A stretch of 64,000 bases of DNA from Sinotaia quadrata (Eukaryota > Mollusca > Gastropoda > Architaenioglossa > Viviparidae). Shown in pieces: positions 47,019 to 58,959 of this stretch (the stretch's first letter is position 1; the number at the start of each line of letters is the position of its first letter). The notes under the pieces are model-generated. The model ran no database searches. It was given only the letters and a program-made list of their open reading frames with translations, and was not told the origin of the DNA. The stretch covers positions 104,405,375 to 104,469,374 of the forward strand of contig CM054179.1 in the NCBI GenBank assembly GCA_028829895.1. Direction: 5' to 3'. A program made the position numbers and the translations under genes.

Positions 47019-47510
47019 GCTTATGAACATGATTTCTGCAATGAGTCAAGGGACAAATTATATATGCAATTTCTGTGTCATAGATGTTAGAGCTGACAGA
47101 GTTTAAAGAGATTTAAAGTCGTATTTTTTTCTAAGCGTGAGTTCTCCAATTTGTATATTACATTAAAGCTGTTGATACTGCTGAAGGTCATGAAACTTTG
47201 AGCCATACAAAGGGAAATGTTTTAAGAATGTTCACTTTAAAGAAAGTGTATTATTGTAGGCAATGCTTTCACAAATGTGACCATTCTGTGACAGGTTTCA
47301 GAGGGGAGGCGGATGCATTCTGTGGCAAAGCGCAGAGTATTTAAATCTGTAACATTTCATTATTTAAAGATTGCATTATAATTTCACACATAGAATTTAA
47401 CTTTGTGGATTTGTTTCTTCATAACATGCAAATAATACAATGTTATTGCAAATTGTGGGTGGCCCACCTAATAGAGTATTATGCAGTTTAACAGTCAGAT
47501 AATTTTTGTA
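47019..47510. other. Unique DNA
   Basis: No array or gene signal seen. Confidence 0.4.
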
Positions 47511-47518
47511 CCTTAGCA
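47511..47518. other. hAT target-site duplication, left copy
   Basis: CCTTAGCA directly precedes the CAG start of the element; it matches CCTTAGCG at 48812-48819 at 7 of 8 positions. Eight-bp duplications are the hallmark of hAT transposition. Confidence 0.85.
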
Positions 47519-47542
47519 CAGTGCTTCTCAAAGTAGTGATCC

Positions 47543-47573
47543 GCGGGCCGCGAGCGATCAGTCGCTGGTCCGC
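47543..47573 (+). repeat. hAT subterminal hairpin
   Basis: GCGGGCC (47543-47549) pairs with GGTCCGC (47567-47573), one G-T wobble, and AGCGA (47553-47557) pairs with TCGCT (47562-47566) around TCAG. The only bulge is three unpaired bases on the left arm. It starts 24 bp from the element's left tip. Confidence 0.85.
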
Positions 47574-48005
47574 AGCAACCCTCTAAGAACAATATGAAAT
47601 TTGATCTGCTAAGCACCAAATTTTGCACTTGTAGGCACAGGCAACTTGAAACTTAGGCAACAATTGGCCACACGCAAGCATATGCACGGACCACAGTAAT
47701 AGGTATTTGTGAATAAGCGTCTAGTGTTGCCACTATGTTCTTATCATTAACTCTAATTACTCTAGTTACAAACTTAAATTTCACACACTTCTGAAATGTA
47801 CTGATTTTTAGTGAATTAATTTAGAGTTTTGAAAATTATATCACTAGTGATTTTCAAACAAGTTATCAGTTAATGATTTCTAATGCTCTTGTAATTTTTG
47901 AAATCGTTTTCGTGGTAAAAAGTTAAACACTTTCACTTTGGAGCTTGATGGATTTACAATATGGAAGATCCGCTCATAGAATAAAGTAGCGAAATACTTT
48001 TACTT

Positions 48006-48350
48006 TGAGGCTTGGTGGATGTACAGATGAATGTTACTAACATGGCATTTTTAATGGTGTATATACGTTCTCAACAAGATGGCGATTTGAAGGAAGAATA
48101 TTTGTTTTCTGCTTCACTATCTGCAAATTCACTTATTTTTGACATATTTAAGGCTGTGAAGGATTACGCTCTTGGTCACCGTAGGTCGGATTTTAAGTTT
48201 TATGTAGGCGTATGTTCTGATGGCGTTTCGGCAAAGACACATCGGCATTCCAGAGAGGTTTCCAGACCGAGGCTCCGGCACTCGCGTGTAAGTCAATACA
48301 CTGTTTCATTCACTGAAAGAATCTTGCAGCAAAGAAAAACGAAGTTATAA
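48006..48350 (+). pseudogene. hAT transposase fragment, broken
   Basis: The frame 48012-48350 (112 codons) aligns by eye with the central RNase H-like region of ZBED5/SCAND3-type hAT transposases. TNMAFLMVYIR (residues 9-19) corresponds to the family's beta strands after the first catalytic Asp. EEYLF (28-32) is the usual EELL/EDML position. GVCSDGVSAKT (66-76) is the G[IV]C[ST]DG..AMTG motif, whose Asp (residue 70) would be the second catalytic Asp. The first Asp motif (LDEST) is eroded and an upstream in-frame stop precedes the ATG. The block after residue 80 loosely resembles the following His/Arg-rich segment. No BED finger, no insertion domain and no final Glu region are present, so it is inactive. 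The apparent start Met is not meaningful. Confidence 0.7.
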
Positions 48351-48574
48351 AAATGTGAACTACAGGTAAAGGCGAACACTTTAAATTCGAGGCTATTCTC
48401 TGCATTATATGTTTACAATGTTGTTTTTATTGTTGCATGCTAATGTGCATTCTTTGTCATGGAACAAAATCTAGGTGAGAGTATGTGAGACAAAATGAAA
48501 TTGGTCAGAATTATTTAGAACTGTAGCCGGGCTGACTTGTTTGGTTGCTATTTTTGCCATCCTGCATATATATT

Positions 48575-48655
48575 ATGTTAATGTTAATTTGTTAATTTAA
48601 TAATGTTAATGTTAATTTGTTAATTTAATAATGTTAATGTTAATTTGCTTCTTTA
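48575..48655. repeat. 28-bp triplication inside the hAT element
   Basis: ATGTTAATGTTAATTTGTTA plus ATTTAATA starts at 48575, 48603 and 48631 (last unit diverging). AT-only apart from G at fixed positions. Confidence 0.93.
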
Positions 48656-48811
48656 ACTAAATGAAATATGTTGTTTAATACTTTCAATTTAAAAAAAAAG
48701 TTTAATTCTTCAATTCCATTATTTAATACCCTAAAGGTTGGCAACATGGGTCCCTGGAATACTGGGAAAAAAAGTGCCGATCCGCCACATCAGATAGTTC
48801 GAGATGCGCTG

Positions 48812-48819
48812 CCTTAGCG
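48812..48819. other. hAT target-site duplication, right copy
   Basis: CCTTAGCG immediately follows the CTG end of the element and pairs with CCTTAGCA at 47511-47518. Confidence 0.85.
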
Positions 48820-49019
48820 TATTTGCATCTCCAGAAGCACATTCATGGATGGATGGATGGATGACCTAATGCCCAAAACTTTCAGTAAAACCCTCGCAAC
48901 TTTGTATTTTTGAGTGGGTCTATATTGAATGGGTGCATGTGTTTATTTGTGTACGTGTCTTTCTGTCCTTATGAGTAATGTATAGCACACCTTTGTTATT
49001 ATTGTAATATAATGCCCGC
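48820..49019. other. Spacer with (ATGG)n
   Basis: Five ATGG units at about 48845-48863; otherwise unique. Confidence 0.6.
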
Positions 49020-49466
49020 TGCGTATGCAGTCATAGATACCATTCGTTTGCAGTCAGCCATAGATACTATTCGTTAACAGTCAGTTATAGATACCATTCA
49101 TTTGCAGTCAGCCATAGATACTATTCGTTAACAGTCAGTCATAGATACCATTCGTTAACAGTCAGTCATAGATACTATTCGTTAACAGTCAGTCATAGAT
49201 ACTAATCGTTTACAGTCATAGATACTATTCGTTAACAGTCAGTCATAGATACCATTCGTTAACAGTTAGTCATAGATACTAATCGTTTACAGTCATAGAT
49301 ACTATTCGTTAACAGTCAGTCATAGATACTATTCGTTAACAGTCAGTCATAGATACCATTCGTTAACAGTTAGTCATAGATACTAATCGTTTACAGTCAT
49401 AGATACTATTCGTTAACAGTCAGTCATAGATACCATTCGTTAACATTCAGTCATAGATACAATTTG
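49020..49466. repeat. 27-bp minisatellite with higher-order units
   Basis: CAGTCAGTCATAGATACTAT plus TCGTTAA, about 16 units. Several lack one CAGT (23 bp). Variants CCATTCG, CTATTCG and CTAATCGTTTA recur in the same order from about 49205 to 49440, giving a higher-order period of about 75-105 bp. Confidence 0.95.
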
Positions 49467-49509
49467 TTTCATCGACGGAATCCTACACTAGATGTTTCGT
49501 TGAACGACA

Positions 49510-49863
49510 AAAACATTCTAACAGATGCATACACGACAAATTTGTCATTAACAATACATACATATTAATTATTTGTCATTAACAATACATAAATATTGAT
49601 TTGTTATTAACAATATATGTATTAGTCATTAACAATACATAACTATTGATTTGTTATTAACAATATATATATATTAGTTATTTGTCATTAACAAAATATA
49701 TATATATATATATTTGTTATTTGTCATTAACAATACATAAATATTAATTATTTGCCATTAACAATACATAAATATTGATTTGTTATTAACAAAATATATA
49801 TATATATTAGTTATTTGTCATTAACATATATATATTTATTAGTTATTTGTCATTAACAAAATA
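49510..49863. repeat. ~31-bp AT-rich minisatellite
   Basis: About 10 units of TTATTTGTCATTAACAATAC plus ATAAATATTAA, with TATATATATA expansions inside some units (49699, 49795, 49827). The microsatellite-in-minisatellite arrangement changes unit length from 22 to 40 bp. Confidence 0.92.
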
Positions 49864-50157
49864 AATGAAGAGGAAAAATAAATGACACTGGATGACACAA
49901 CGTATTGTCATCTCGACCTTTGTTTAGTCTCACATAAAGAGAATTATAAAATGTCGATTAGTCACAGATCCGAATTCTATGCACCTGCTGCAGTGTCGAT
50001 TTGCATCTGTTGGCACGTCTTCTCGGTCCAACAGGAAGTGCAGTCATCTTGGAATGTGAACCGCCTGGGAATCCAGTCTGATATTTAGCCAATTTGAGAC
50101 GGCAGATAACACATTTATTGCCAGGATCTCGAGCTCTAGACGGGAGCACCTTAAAAG
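49864..50157. other. Unique spacer
   Basis: Less AT-rich; opposing short frames (49882-50149) with no recognisable domain. Confidence 0.4.
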
Positions 50158-50180
50158 TTTTTTTTTTTTTTTTTTTTTTT
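50158..50180. repeat. Poly(T) run
   Basis: About 23 thymines, i.e. poly(A) on the minus strand. It could be the tail of a minus-strand retroposed copy ending here, but no element body or target duplication was recognised to its right. Confidence 0.8.
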
Positions 50181-50745
50181 AAGTTTGAAAATGTTTTGCT
50201 TTATTTTTAGACTGGAGAAATTGCCAACTGAAAATGTTTTCTTTCCTAATTAGTCCAGATCAAACAAGCTGCTTTCAGATGGGAGATAGAGAGAGTGGGG
50301 GGTGGGGTCAGAAAGGCAGACAGACAGAGACAAGAGAAAATGCCATCTATTGCCATATGACACGCAGAGTGCAAGTGGCAAAGATTACTCACAATACTTC
50401 TCGTTCTACGAGTAATCTCGTTTCGAGCGCTGCATCCACAGTCACATGATTAAAGGAAAGAACGCAAATGAACCAAGACGATTGAAGGAAGAGAGAATGC
50501 GCTGATTGATGGTGGTGGGGGAGGAACAAGAAAAGGACAGAAACGTATAAGACAAAAACCTAGCAGGTGAAAAACCAAAAACTGTTACTAGTTTCAGGGA
50601 TAGTAAAATAATATTGTTGATATACATATAGTTTTTATTCAGAACTTTTAAAGCCATTGCCATTTGCCATCTGAAAGTTTTATACTCTTACATAGTGCTT
50701 AAGTGATATTAATAACACTAAGAAAATAGGGCTGGTTCAGAAATA
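50181..50745. other. Unique DNA
   Basis: No array; purine-rich GGAGATAGAGAGAGTGGGGG near 50280-50300. Confidence 0.4.
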
Positions 50746-50838
50746 ATTGCACACACACACACACACATACATACACACACACACACACACACAAACACAC
50801 AAACACACACATCCATACACACACACACACACACTCAC
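50746..50838. repeat. (CA)n microsatellite, interrupted
   Basis: CA dinucleotides with ATACATAC, AAACAC and ATCCATAC interruptions. Confidence 0.95.
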
Positions 50839-52270
50839 CTTGTCAGACATTTATATTTCCATAAATTTTAAATAGAACAGATAAGAACTAAAGAAATATG
50901 ATAAAAGGAAAGGAAGTAAAGTGAAACAAATCTGAATAAAACTAGATAAAAATAAAACAAATAAAATTAAAGGAACAGTAATTAATAACATTTTACAACT
51001 GAACAAGTATGAACGTTCATAATTACTGAGGAATCAGTTCAGTCATCGCTTACATGCAACTTAATGTTAAGAAGAAATCAACAACAAGAACTGTCCTTGC
51101 CGGCCAGATTCATGTAAACGGTTCTGAGCATTCCTCCAACTGATTAAATAAACTGAAAATGACGTAAAATGTGAAAAGCATTAATGAAGAAAAGAATAAA
51201 CACACTCAATAGAAACACAGTAGAGTCCTGCTTCCACTAAATGCCAATGAATCAAAAGATTTCTTATTTCTCTTTTAACACATACTCGATTCTTCAAAAT
51301 TAGATTAAAAAAAATACACGTCACAGATATAAACCATTTAAAAACAAATGAACAGTCGTATAGGACTAAAATATATACCTTTCCAAAAATTGTTACGAAA
51401 GGGTGTATTAAATCATTCGATGTCGCTTGCTAAAGTTATTAAGTTGACAGCCTGCATCGAGCACCAAGCGGCTGTAAATGGAAGCCAAATAATAAACAAG
51501 AAGGCTAAAAAGTCCGACAAGAGGACATAAAAAGAGCAAAAGTCCATGACGCTTTTGAAAGTCTAGCTCATTGCCTAGCAGAGAGAAATGGAAGGGAGGT
51601 CATTACGACATTCCCATCATCACTATGAAGACGTATTCAGCGTTGGCAAAGTTCAGGGGCCTCTACTCCTATATGTCTGTCATCTCTTCCTCTGTTCCGC
51701 TCATCATGAGCTTTCCTGGGAACCAAGAGGCGCACTAGGATAATGAAAGCGACTGGTAGGAGAGGCTGAAAGAGACTGAAATAGGACAAAGAAAGGGCGA
51801 CAATCATCTGACTGAAAGGGCGAAGGAATAGACAAACTCACTTGTAGTGCGAGCGCGACTGCACACACCAACACCGACACGCGTGTAATCTGTGATGGAT
51901 CTTAATGTGTTGATATATCCAAACACGTCGATGTAAACTTGCATAAATAGTTTCTAGGTCTTCTCCTCTCGCACGCACACAGAGACACACGCACGCACGC
52001 GCACACACTCACATACACACAGCAACAAACACCATCTCACACTTAGGTGTTTACACATCCTCTCGCACGTATGCACAAAGCCAGACAGACGCATGCACAC
52101 ACATTTAGACAGAGTTCACACGTAACTTGCTTACGAACACCCCCACCCCACCCCTGAAACTCCAAGTACACTAGTACACTCTTTTTGAACACTTTCTAAA
52201 AAGTGTACATAATCCATTTTGTACGCTAGATGGCGGCGATTTTTAAATTTAATTTTGGGGAAGAAGCGGA
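50839..52270. other. Unique DNA
   Basis: About 1.4 kb. ACACGCACGCACGCGCACAC alternating stretch at about 51984-52010. No gene supported. Confidence 0.45.
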
Positions 52271-52275
52271 CTAAA

Positions 52276-52413
52276 CAATGTTTACTAATTTACGCCATAG
52301 TTATGAGAGTTAGGACAGGACAATGTTTATTAATTTACGCCATAGTTATGAGAGTTAGGACAGGACAGGACAATGTTTACTAATTTACGCCATAGTTATG
52401 AGAGTTAGAACAA
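52276..52413. repeat. 45-bp minisatellite, 3 copies
   Basis: CAATGTTTACTAATTTACGC starts at 52276, 52321 and 52371. The second unit has a duplicated GACAG giving 50 bp. Units are nearly identical, so the array is recent. Confidence 0.95.
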
Positions 52414-53716
52414 CAGAAGGAAGACGACAGGATAAAAGATGACATACAGGCAAGAAAAACTAATTAATTTCTATCTATTGAATACCCTCCCACTGTGCTG
52501 CACGATTATGAAATGACTCGGTCTGTGGAAAGAAGAACGCAGTACATTATTTGGAACTGAATGCGCAGAAAACTCCGGAAGTTTGCTTAAAGTACATCGA
52601 AAGCAAAGTAGTCATTTAGTTAAAATCGCGTGCTTTCTTGGAACAATATCCCCCCCCCCCCAACCCCCGTTAACGTGAACTGCTTGATGAATACAGTATA
52701 AACGAACAAAGGGAGACTATGCTGAATATTACCCCTGGAGACATAATTATCGTAATTCTTTAAGATACGTATAAAACGGTACTGCTTAAAGGGAGACAAT
52801 TAAATGTTGCCTTGGGACCTGTTGAAGACTATCGCTTCAAAAATCTTGTGGAAGTTTTTTTTAATTTTTTACTGGAGTCTCTTAAGTGCCTGTGTCGCAT
52901 CACACACACGGTGAAAAAAATGTCTGATTGTTAGAATTTCTGCTGTGTGAAGCATATGTAAAGTCCTGAGATTATTTGTTCCTTTAGAGTTGTTAAAAGA
53001 AAAGAAACGCTAACATAATGCTTTTCAAAAAGCGGGAATATTTTTGAAAAATTAACTATAAGCATTTAAATGTTCTATTTCAAACAGACGTAGTACGCTA
53101 ACCTGAAAAATCGCTCCAGTACGCACGCGCAAACCTTATGACGTTTACACCACGTCACGAGTACTGTAATCAGATGAGGAAAATATGGCAAGGGAAATCA
53201 TTAAGAGTGATTTATGTCAGTTCCGTCAAGGAGAAGAAGGGAAAAAAGTTTATCTACCGGCTGAACTAATAAAATTTTCTAGTTTAAACCGTTGTTACCC
53301 CATGCAGGCAAATAGTTATCATTATTGTGTCAGCACAAACTTTCTTCTAAAACAAGAGCACTTGGTTTGTCGCTATCCATTGTCACGTTTACTGAGAGCT
53401 TCTAAACATAACTGTGTCCGTGCTTTGTGTTTCATTTAAGTATGTAAAAACTTTTTTTTGGTTTGTGTCTGGGTCACTTTAATGGATTTATCATTATCAT
53501 CATTTTCACTTCCATTTGTCAGTTTGAATAGTGAAGAAATAGAGATTATATATTGTCATCATGCAGTAGATACGGCATTGACAGTAAATGATAATACCTA
53601 ACACAACAACGTCAACAACAAATAAACACATTAATTAATTAATGTTTTAAAAACTCTGCGACAGTCTAATATTTATTATTTTAATTTTAAACTAAATTAA
53701 ACTGAGACATGATATG
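52414..53716. other. Unique DNA
   Basis: C12 run at 52650-52661. An 84-codon frame (53185-53439) is not repetitive but has no domain I recognise. Confidence 0.45.

Positions 53717-53788
<72 letters not shown>
53717..53788. repeat. (GT)n microsatellite
   Basis: About 35 uninterrupted GT dinucleotides. Confidence 0.97.
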
Positions 53789-56179
53789 ATGCAAATACAA
53801 ATTTAAATACATATGAAATATATATATATATGCTTAAACATGTTGCCATTTCATTTACTGCATAAAATTCACATGGTATTCCACAAAATTCAATTTACGT
53901 ACGATATTATTAAATACCAGACTCTCATACATTTAAAATGTTCACGTCGTCGTCAAAGGGAGCTAATTCTGAAAAAAACACTCAAAACTGACCTAAATTG
54001 AAATTTGATAATAGGTGGGTGAAAACTACTTCAGATGTTGGTATTGTGTGTCACACTCACCCCACAGCTTACACACTTGTATTCAATCACAAAAATTGAC
54101 GTGAATCTGGCTGCGTTCCAGACAGATCAATAGAGTGATAATGGTTCGCCCCCAGTCTCACTCAATCACGCCTGACACGTGTAGAGAGTTGAAAAGAATA
54201 AACAGAAGAATCTGATGAACGAGCTGGTAACATTTAATACGCAAAGACAGAGATTGAGACCATGGACCATTTACAGATGTTAAAACAAAGTCAAAATGAT
54301 GTTACAGTGGACACAATAGACACATAAAGTCTATGTGCATAATACTGTAAATAATATTAATACTATAGGGTAATGAACCATTACTCTTTTAGCATAGTTT
54401 TGTCTGCACTGTTCAAGTATATTATATCAAGCAGTGAATTATCTCAGTGAGAGGATGATTCTAGAAGAGCCGTGGTTTTACAGAATTTGTTTGAATGAGG
54501 ATAGATGAAAGTTGAAAAATCAATAAACAATATTGAATTTGGGGAATCTAATATAGTGAGATGGTCATTAAACATAACTGGACATGTGACAGGCTCAGAG
54601 ATAAAGTGTTAACTCATGAAGCTGATCCATATGAACTGGTTAGTAGCAAGTTGAAAGAGTTAAACACTCGCATGACCTCTGGCTTGTGTTAATAATGGTC
54701 TTTTGTTTGGGTAAGTTATCTCTTCCCATGCCAATCAATCAGTCTTAGGCTGGTTAATTGACCAATAGAGAGACGGTTAAGAAATTTATATTGATCAACA
54801 GTTGAATCAGTTAAAATTGCTTGAACTCAACCACCAGATTTTGCAGTGGAGTCAGGGGAGAGAACTTAAGTGTCCAAATACCTTTACTGAGTGCTTTGAG
54901 GACTATTGCCTAAATCAAAAGATGACCAACATTTCATAAAATTTTTGTCACCTAATTGCTTTTGGAATTAATTTAATTTATTAATTAATCATGGCAGAAA
55001 AGGATAGGCTATATTTACAGAATTTTGAATAAATGCATGGCTATATGAATTCCTTCTTATCAGTAAAAAAATTCTGTTTCATTTACTGGTTTTCTTTAGC
55101 AATATTCTGTGTGCTTGCCTGGCCATGCACGCACATGTGTCTGTCCACCTTCTCACACTTTTATTAAATGAATTAAAAGATAAAATAATTTTAATTCATA
55201 ATAATATTTTGAATCTAACCATAATTATTATAAATAGTAATAATAGTTGTGACTTTGTCAATTTAAATTCTTATAACCAGTTTCAAACTTGAAGTTTTGA
55301 CACTTTAATTCAACTTAGCATAGAATTCCCCAAATCACTGGTTAAGCAATTCCTTTGTCTAGCTTGTTGCTTACTCTCTGGCCACTGTATGTTTGCGCAA
55401 AATATTAGTGTCTGGGCAAGTGGAGCCATGTCCCTTGGTCAGCTTCCACCCAGAATGGAGGCTGGACATGTGAACCAAGTAAACAAATTACTGTCAAAGA
55501 CTGGTAGAACCCATAAATAGTTAGAGAAACTAAAAATTAGATTGCCTTCAACCTCCTATAGATAATCCATTTTCCTATAGTAAAACTTTCCACACTGAAT
55601 ATTAATGAGTCGGTGTACTTGTGGGATGATTTGCCTTGGATTTTATAATTCAAGATTCATTGCCAGAAGAGGTTCATAGTCGTGCTTTCTCTATCCTGCT
55701 GTTACTGTTAAAACCAATATATTCTATTCTACAGTTTTGTTTAAATACTTATAGTTCACATATTATTTGTATTAAAGTTTGAATGAGAGAGTGTATGAGA
55801 GTGAGTTTGTCCAGATTTTCTTTGTTCTTTTCTTTGTTCTAAAACTGGTCTGAATGAATGCAAGTGAACCTGTTAAGATTCACAACAGTAAGCACTGCAT
55901 ACAAGGAGAAATATATTATTACTTTATGAGGCCGGACCACCTCCAGAACCAAGCTGTAATCATAATCACTACAACTGGTTTGCTTTGATTGACCCAACTG
56001 AAAGAAAAGGTCAAAAGGCCGTCTCAACTGCCCTACCTATATTTCAATGGTCCTACATCAAGAAGACGTCAAACTGCAATTTATTCACAGGATCCAGGGG
56101 ACAGAACTACTGGTACTGTTCTGAAGCTGAAGACTGATTCTCCTCTAGTCCACTTAAGTCAAACGAGAAAGTTTCAAAA
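53789..56179. other. Long unique stretch
   Basis: About 2.4 kb, the longest stretch without any array in the right half. It is AT-rich with no coding signal visible. A frame at 55989-56222 runs into the 59-bp repeat and is not called. Confidence 0.5.
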
Positions 56180-56410
56180 GACATTAGCATTGCTATACTT
56201 GTGCACTAGAACACTTTACTGACTGTGATGACTCTAAAGACATTAGCATTGCTATACCTGTGCACTAGAACTCTTTACTGATTGTGATGACTATAAAGAC
56301 ATTAACATTGCTATACCTGTGCACTAGAACTCTTCACTGATTATGATGACTCAAAGACATTACCATTGCTATACCTGTGCACTAGAACACTTTACTGGTT
56401 GTGATGAGAT
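56180..56410. repeat. 59-bp minisatellite, 4 copies
   Basis: GACATTAGCATTGCTATACC starts at 56180, 56239, 56298 and 56356 (59, 59, 58 bp). Units continue TGTGCACTAGAACTCTTTAC and TGATTGTGATGACT. Confidence 0.95.
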
Positions 56411-57280
56411 ATTTTATTTTAGTCAGAACATTTACTTCTTTGTTTTCCTTTTCTATTTGCGTTTACCTTTTATTAAATTTCTTTAAATAATCGATTTCTT
56501 CATGTATCGTCCCGTTACGTGTACTGGATGTAGGGACGATCCACCACGGGAGGCTGGGGGATCCGAGCTAGATGTAGATTATTACGTTTGCCTAGGACTA
56601 GACTGTTCGTGACGTGTCGTTTTTCTTGTGCGTCTGTTTATCATTTGTGCGAGAAGCGGGGTTAGTTTTTAGAAGCAGGCAGGAGATAAGTTAATCAACA
56701 CTTTATTCTTTTCGTCTTTCTTTCCTCCTGCACTCACACGTAACAATCCGCCGTAGTATGTGTTCGTGTTTGTATATTTATAGACTTTACAACAAATACG
56801 TGGAATGGGGCATAACTGCATTCATGCTTCTCCAGACAAAACATTAGTAAATCTTTTAAAACGATCAGTGCACATTCTTACGACTATTTTAAAATAAAAA
56901 AAAGAAAACCCACACACATCCCGTCCATATTAGAAATCAACAAAAACAATGCGACAAAAGTTACACTCATCGTCGACATTTCTTTCATTGTTAAGACATC
57001 ATCGCTGCGTCATCATCATTACCACCTCATCCTTATCAGTGCAGTCATCGCCTTTGGAGTTAGAATTTCACTTCTTTTACTGTCGAAGTCGTCGAGGTAA
57101 ACATTTTCGTGCACTACTGTGTATCATTATCATTAGTGTGCGTGTGAGTGTGCATGCTTATGTCGAAGTGATTGTTGTTTCGTGTATTTGTGATATCAGC
57201 GTATTTATGTGAGTCAGTGTGACTGTGTGTGCGATTGTATGTGTATATATGAGAGTTAATATTTCTGCATGCTTGTGTGA
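56411..57280. other. Unique DNA
   Basis: A GC-richer part at 56500-56660 has several CpGs but no recognisable promoter or exon. GTGTGCGTGTGAGTG words near 57130-57250 are decayed GT repeat. Confidence 0.4.
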
Positions 57281-57559
57281 AAAGGATTATTGTATGTGTT
57301 TATGTATCAAAGTAATTGTGTGCGACAAAGGATTATTGTATGTGTTTACGTAACAAAGTAATTGTGTGCGACAAAGGATTATTGTATGTGTTTACGTATC
57401 AAAGTAATTGTGTGCGACAAAGGATTATTGTATGTGTTTACGTATCAAAGTAATTGTGTGCGACAAAGGATTATTGTATGTGTTTACGTATCAAAGTAAT
57501 TGTGTGCGACAAAGGATTATTGTATGTGTTTACGTATCAAAGTAATTGTGTGCGACAAA
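57281..57559. repeat. 46-bp minisatellite, 6 copies
   Basis: AAAGGATTATTGTATGTGTT starts at 57281, 57327, 57373, 57419, 57465 and 57511, exactly 46 bp apart, continuing TACGTATCAAAGTAATTGTG and TGCGAC. Units 3-6 are essentially identical; unit 1 has TATG for TACG and unit 2 has TAACAA for TATCAA. Confidence 0.97.
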
Positions 57560-57789
57560 ATGTGAAGTACATGGAAGGACGGGATGCACTGAATAACCCT
57601 TTGTTTAACTTCGAAAAAGTTTTTTTCAGGATACATACATATCAAAAGTATATTTTATATTATTTATCTTGAAATATGCAATAATGCATATTAATAACAC
57701 CAACACACTGTCAAAATTATTCCCTTAAATTCGGTTTAACAGATACTCAGCTTTGCCTTTGGATAGAGAGACGAAATAGAACGAAGTCA

Positions 57790-58210
<421 letters not shown>

Positions 58211-58260
58211 GACTGATAGAGAGCCGAATGAAAGAAACTCTTTGTGGAAGTGACCAGGAG

Positions 58261-58400
58261 AAGCCCATTTACAGATCGTTGCCATCAAGCACTGGAGACA
58301 GAGCTGCTATTCTTGGAATACCAAAACCTTCTCTCAGAAACCTCGAGAACGCCGGCTCCGTGAGTACTTGAAACACGGCAAACGATTTTAGCTGCACGTG
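58261..58400 (+). other. Weak candidate exon
   Basis: A CATTTACAG acceptor-like site ends at 58274. An open frame follows (IVAIKHWRQSCYSWNTK ...) and a consensus-like donor CGTGAGTAC lies at 58359-58367. The frame itself ends at a TAG near 58390. The enclosed 85 bp are less AT-rich than the surroundings. No family is recognised and splice-like sites are common by chance. Confidence 0.15.
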
Positions 58401-58959
58401 CAAACCCTAGGGCCCTCAAACCAAAGTCTGCGGAAACGGTCAGCACTCTTGAAGAAACCTCTCACTTTACCAGGAGCTGACGTCACAAAACTCGAGAGGA
58501 CCTTTCCGGGTTTCTCTTTCATCCTCTCTGTAAAACAACAACAATAACAAAGTAAATATAAAAGCAAATCACCAGAGCGTGATTAGATGATGGGGAAGGG
58601 GGAGTAGATTGGTTGATGGGCGGGGGGTAAGGCAGTGCAGATTAAATGGTGGAGATTGAAGGTAATACCGCATTTTTTGTAAAAGTGGTGTAATATTCAC
58701 TGACTTTATATTTGTCTCAGTAGATAATTATATGCTGCCGTTGTTATTATCGCAATTATTGTTGTTGGGGAGGAGGGTTTGTAAATCTTTCTGTTTAATT
58801 TAAACGAATAATGAGGAGGTCTGAATATATATGTACTGATTATACATTAGAGTGATTAGACATTAGAAACATTGTTACAACACCTGTAACTCACGACAGA
58901 AGGTTACTGATTTGTCGTATTATTTCAATTTTAAAAATGTTAAATGAATTTCTGATTAA
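58401..58959. other. Unique DNA
   Basis: TGACGTCA at 58478-58485. G-rich GATGGGCGGGGGGTAAGG near 58614-58631. Confidence 0.4.

Larger units (their letters stand above)
47519..48811 (+). mobile_element. Non-autonomous hAT element, BED/ZBED5-like
   Basis: A 1,293-bp element. The left end CAGTGCTTCTCAAAGTA and the reverse complement of the right end (CAGCGCATCTCGAACTA) match at 13 of 17 bases, and both are flanked by CCTTAGC(A/G). The CAGTGSTTCTCAA-type start, 8-bp duplication and an internal decayed transposase fragment with a GVCSDG motif together identify a hAT element. It is far shorter than an autonomous hAT (about 2.5-4 kb), lacks the N-terminal zinc finger and C-terminal catalytic part, and contains a local 28-bp triplication (48575-48655). 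The terminal mismatches and frame breaks show it is old and dead. Confidence 0.88.

Noticed and set aside
50158..50180. Poly(T) as the tail of a retroposed gene copy
   Set aside because: No recognisable exon-derived sequence or flanking target duplication beside it; kept only as a homopolymer.
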